Of a stretch of DNA of 64,000 nucleotides, positions 60,768 through 64,000 are shown piece after piece (positions within the stretch are counted from its first letter, which is position 1; each line of letters begins with the position of its first letter). The stretch comes from Unio delphinus (taxonomy: Eukaryota > Mollusca > Bivalvia > Unionida > Unionidae). The notes below the pieces were generated by a model. It made no database searches. It had not been told where the DNA came from and worked only from the letters and a program-made list of their open reading frames with translations. The translations under genes were made by a program, and so were the position numbers. The stretch spans positions 17,522,001-17,586,000 of the forward strand of contig JAQISU010000081.1 of NCBI GenBank assembly GCA_029339505.1. Direction: 5' to 3'.

Positions 60768-62233
60768 TCATGCAAGCTTCTTCTGCTTGAGTCTTGATAG
60801 CTGTTCTCTCTGGAGAAGATGCTGCAACTTTTCCAAGTGGCCATGTGCTTCTTCCGATATTACTAACAAGTTTGACTGAGCAAAAAATCTTGTCAAGCCA
60901 TCACACATTGAAAAAGCCTCTCTGCAAGAAACACATGGCAAAGGTGGTGTTTCCGATTCATCATCATCAATCATGTCTTCTGTGCCATCTTCTAAAACGT
61001 CATTTTTTACGTTAGCAATAATGTCATCATCTGTTCGAGCTGCTCGACATTGTTCCTTGTCGTTCGTTTCAATAGCCATCTGAACAAACTCATCCATTGG
61101 AATTCCAATGCCTTCATATAAGCCATCATCTTATTCAAGATGTGGGATATCTGATGGGGAGAAGCCAAGAAATTCATCATTTTCGGGAAAGAAAGCGTGC
61201 ATAAAGCAGTTCTGTATTGTCTCTAGCTTCAACAATCCCCTTGCTTTCCTCAAGTTGTAGAGAGCCCCAAGCAAATCTTGCTTAAATTGTTCCTGCTGAT
61301 CAATCACAGCCAGCTTTTTATGGGCGAGAAGTTTTTGATAATGTAGTTTCAGATTCTGGATGATTCCTTGATCAATTGGCTGTATGAGTGATGTATTAGG
61401 CGGAAGAAAAATTAGTTGCACATGTTGAAGATTGTCCACATGTGGGTGCGCGGAACAATTATCCACAAGCAACGCAATTTTTCTTCCTTGCACTTTCATT
61501 TTTCTGTCCAGTTTTCTTATCCACTCCATAAAAATATCTGACATCATCCAAGCTTTTGTGTTCGCATAATAATCCAAAGGAAGATGATGCATTTTTAAAA
61601 CAGCGAGGCTTCTTGGACTTGCCAATAACTAGAAGTGGCATTTTATCATTGCCAATCATGTTCGATGGGACTAGAACAGAGATGCGATCTTTGGGCTGTT
61701 TCCCACCAACACATGGTTGACCTTTGATGCAGTAAGACCAAAGCAGTTTCGTCCACATTATATATATCCTCAGACTTATAGATAGCTCTGCAATATATCT
61801 TTAAGCTGGATTTTCTATCCATCAAGTTGTGATATGTCTGCTGAGTTTGCTTCTCCACAAATCCTTTTGTATCCAATATTATGACGATCTTTAAAGCGAC
61901 TGAACCAACCACTTGTTGCAGCGAAGTTCTCCACACAAAGTTTTTTCGCAAATTCTTTAGCTTTCTCAATGATCATATCACAATCTATGGATAAAGTGGA
62001 ATGTGCAATGCGGGTTTCATAGAACCATTTTGCTGTGGCTTGCTCCACGTCTTTAAATTTAGCAGTCTTCTGCTTCTTTCTTTGGTAAGCGCAGTTACCT
62101 TCAACAGTCTTTCTTTAATTTTTCGCAGACGTCTTTGCGAGATGCTCCACCCTCAACTTCAATAACAGCTAGATATTTAGTTTCCAGAGACTGTAAATTT
62201 AATCTGCGTTTTACACTGGTGTTGGTAGCCATC
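60768..62233 (-). pseudogene. Tigger/pogo transposase, several frameshifts
   Basis: The start is at 62233 (MATNTSVKRRLNLQSLE then ASRKDVCEKLKKDC), the CENP-B N-terminal helix-turn-helix. A second DNA-binding block, AKWFYETRIAHSTL ... FAATSGWFSRFKDRHNI, lies at 62048-61815. The DDE domain follows: IYNVDETAL near 61755 (first Asp), KDRISVLVPSNM, MPLLVIGKSKKPRCFKN, LPLDYYANTKAWM, ALLVDNCSAH (second Asp), LPPNTSLIQPIDQGII (third Asp). The last two Asp are 30 residues apart, within the pogo range. The frame changes at about 62105, 61820, 61745 and 61610. A stop at about 61130 separates an acidic C-terminal tail (to 60768). All three catalytic Asp survive, but the gene cannot encode one protein. 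Confidence 0.92.
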
Positions 62234-63105
62234 GTACATATAAACTTAAAAAGAAGACTTTCACAGCACAATACTTGTTTTAATCACTAATCACTTTGGA
62301 AAATGCAATAATCTATCAGAGTTCAATGCTTTTAGTTTAGTTGACACGAGAGGCCAACTTAATAAGACCAAACAAAAAGCCTGTTTTTTTGTGTGTTTTT
62401 GTTGGCGTTTTTTTTTTATCCCACCATGACATTAAAGCCTGGCAGCAAGATCAACTAATTGTAACTGGCCTCTTGCAAATATAAATGGTTAGGCTGGAAA
62501 ATTAAAATTGGCGGCAAGATCAACCAATTGTTAAACAAAGTATGGGTCAGAACTGGCAGCTGGTCGACATGAACAATTCGGCGGGAAAATTGTAATCTGG
62601 CAGCAAGATAAAGCAATTGTTGAACAAAGTATGGGTCTTAACTGGCAGCTTGTCGACATAAACATTTTGAAAACAAAGGATTTGTTTAAGCTGGGACCAA
62701 GGGCTTCTGTCAATTTATACGTTTTTCTTTTATCTCGACGTCGACATAACCATGACAATTTGATAGTAATAGTAGACCAAGGGACCGGGACTTTGCCTTT
62801 TTGTTGACATAGGCGGCTTGTCAAGATAAGCAATGTCGATATCAACGGGTAGGACTGTATTATGAAACTGCACGCAAATCCGCGGACAAGCATACTCTTA
62901 TATTGTAGTTACGTAAACAGCGTCTTTTCTAAAATATGTATGTGGGATTAATGGATTGTTAATAAAAATGAGAAAACAAATAATTGACTTTTTTGGAAAG
63001 TAGATTTACCAAAAAAGCCTAATCTATATATGTTTATGCGTAACGCGTAATTTAGTGGAAAAAAGCATAATGATTACACCAAAAGCACAATAGTTGGCAT
63101 GTACA

Positions 63106-64000
63106 CTAATGCATGTCTATTAGTCCGCGACTAATAGTTTTCCTCACGGACTAATAAATATGTTCCAATAAAAGTATGCCTAACTCATAAAAAATACAAA
63201 AGTACTAATTATTGTAAAGTTTGCTTTCCTGTATTTATTAATGAATTTCATAATAGAAATACAGGCAAATAACTTGCTCGAGATCTCGGAAATGCTTAAT
63301 TACGTGTATTTTGACGCAATTTTTTTTATCTGGGATGCAGAAAATCACCCACACAGGAGTCCTCCGTACTAACGTTTTTTTTTTTGGGGGGGGGGGAGAG
63401 AGACTTTCTTTGAGCAAAGGTCGTTGGCTTGCTTTGATGATGTGCATTTGTTATTGAAGGCACTGCCAAAAGACCTAACAAATACCTGTTTTGATATTGC
63501 TGTGGCAACATCAGATAATTGTAGAACATTGAGACAGATTTGTTTTATTTGTTTAGTATATATCTGTGCTTCAAAGGTAATGTTTTCTTTGAAGTGTCAG
63601 GAAAACTTTTTTTTCTTCCATGTTTTTTTTATATAAAATTAGCGTCATCTGGTTGACTACTCATCTCACGTTTCTGCCTTCAGGTGTTTGATTTTAAATA
63701 GTCAGTTGCATGTTATTTTGATTTTAATACAGCATATAGTAATAAGGCCAGATATCAGCATAAGCAGATTATGATATAACAGTGCATTGTTATATCCAAG
63801 TTGACTGCTTCCTGTCATGGTGCCTTTGATTTTCTCTACTCCAAACGCAAGACTGCATATACAGTTTATATCAGCCAAAATTGTTGTCGCCACAAATATC
63901 ACCAGATGGTATATTTTGCCACCAAAAAGGAAAATAGAATCGCAATTTTCTACATTGGCAAAGCCCCGTGATCCTGTTATTGATTTCATTTCCGATTGTA
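63106..64000 (-). other. EIF3B 5' region or intron, no supported gene
   Basis: It holds a T/G homopolymer run at about 63372-63400 and the second copy of the dispersed repeat (63800-63965). The expected upstream EIF3B exon, encoding an acidic N-terminus, is not recognisable here. Confidence 0.5.

Larger units (their letters stand above)
59740..62857 (-). mobile_element. Tigger/pogo DNA transposon, full length, TA target duplication
   Basis: The ends are CAGTCCGACCTGTTTATATT and, inverted on the right, CAGTCCTACCCGTTGATATC. Both are flanked by TA (59738-59739 and 62858-62859). The inverted repeats extend with a few mismatches. The 3118-bp length includes a 218-bp later insertion. Near the right end (62520-62660) a ~100-bp segment is tandemly duplicated (ACAAAGTATGGGTC ... 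ACTGGCAGCT twice). The CENP-B-like transposase inside is on the minus strand and broken. Confidence 0.95.
59192..63105. mobile_element. CATAC-family TIR element, copy 3, split by a Tigger insertion
   Basis: The left part, 59192-59739, starts CATACATGCCAACCCC. The right part, 62860-63105, ends GTTGGCATGTACA. Joined, they give about 794 bp and align with copies at 41175 and 55267 without gaps at the join. The flanks CTAACA and CTAATG suggest a decayed 6-bp duplication. The Tigger element lies exactly between the two parts. Confidence 0.88.

Overview
The window is animal nuclear DNA: AT-rich, intron-dominated, with GT-AG split exons, tRNA-derived SINEs and cut-and-paste DNA transposons. All 64 kb appears to lie inside one protein-coding gene, a minus-strand EIF3B (translation initiation factor eIF3 subunit b). 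I could place eleven consecutive internal exons, from 58277 down to 342. They total 1359 nt (453 codons), every junction phase fits, and together they cover the end of the N-terminal acidic region, the RRM and most of the WD40 beta-propeller. The 5' exon(s) lie beyond the right edge and the C-terminal exons beyond the left edge. The protein and the SINE/hAT/Tigger mix suggest a marine invertebrate, perhaps a lophotrochozoan such as a mollusc, but the sequence does not fix the species.

Layout, left to right. 0-8.4 kb: three 3'-side exons, with piggyBac, hAT and SINE relics between them. 8.35-8.81 kb: an unusual minisatellite whose unit spans the 3' splice site of an exon. 8.8-15.6 kb: hAT-type elements with perfect target-site duplications, one holding a SINE, plus simple repeats. 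15.6 kb: a 47-nt micro-exon. 16.3-40.3 kb: a 25.1-kb intron almost filled by an intronic tandem array with higher-order structure (about 40 copies of a ~90-bp core, organised centrally into near-identical 5.62-kb blocks). 40.8-46.9 kb: four propeller exons. 47-49.4 kb: an old degenerate ~145-bp tandem repeat with two SINE pieces. 49.4-50.4 kb: a hAT element carrying a BED-finger reading frame. 51.6-58.3 kb: the RRM exons. 58.6-63.1 kb: a nested transposon stack (hAT-like host, then Tigger, then a TTAA element).

No gene other than EIF3B looks functional. All other protein similarity is to broken transposases (Tigger/pogo, piggyBac, several hAT lineages). The most notable items are the splice-site-spanning minisatellite, the higher-order intronic array, the three-level nest, and a group of short-TIR hAT-like elements that leave 6-bp rather than 8-bp duplications.
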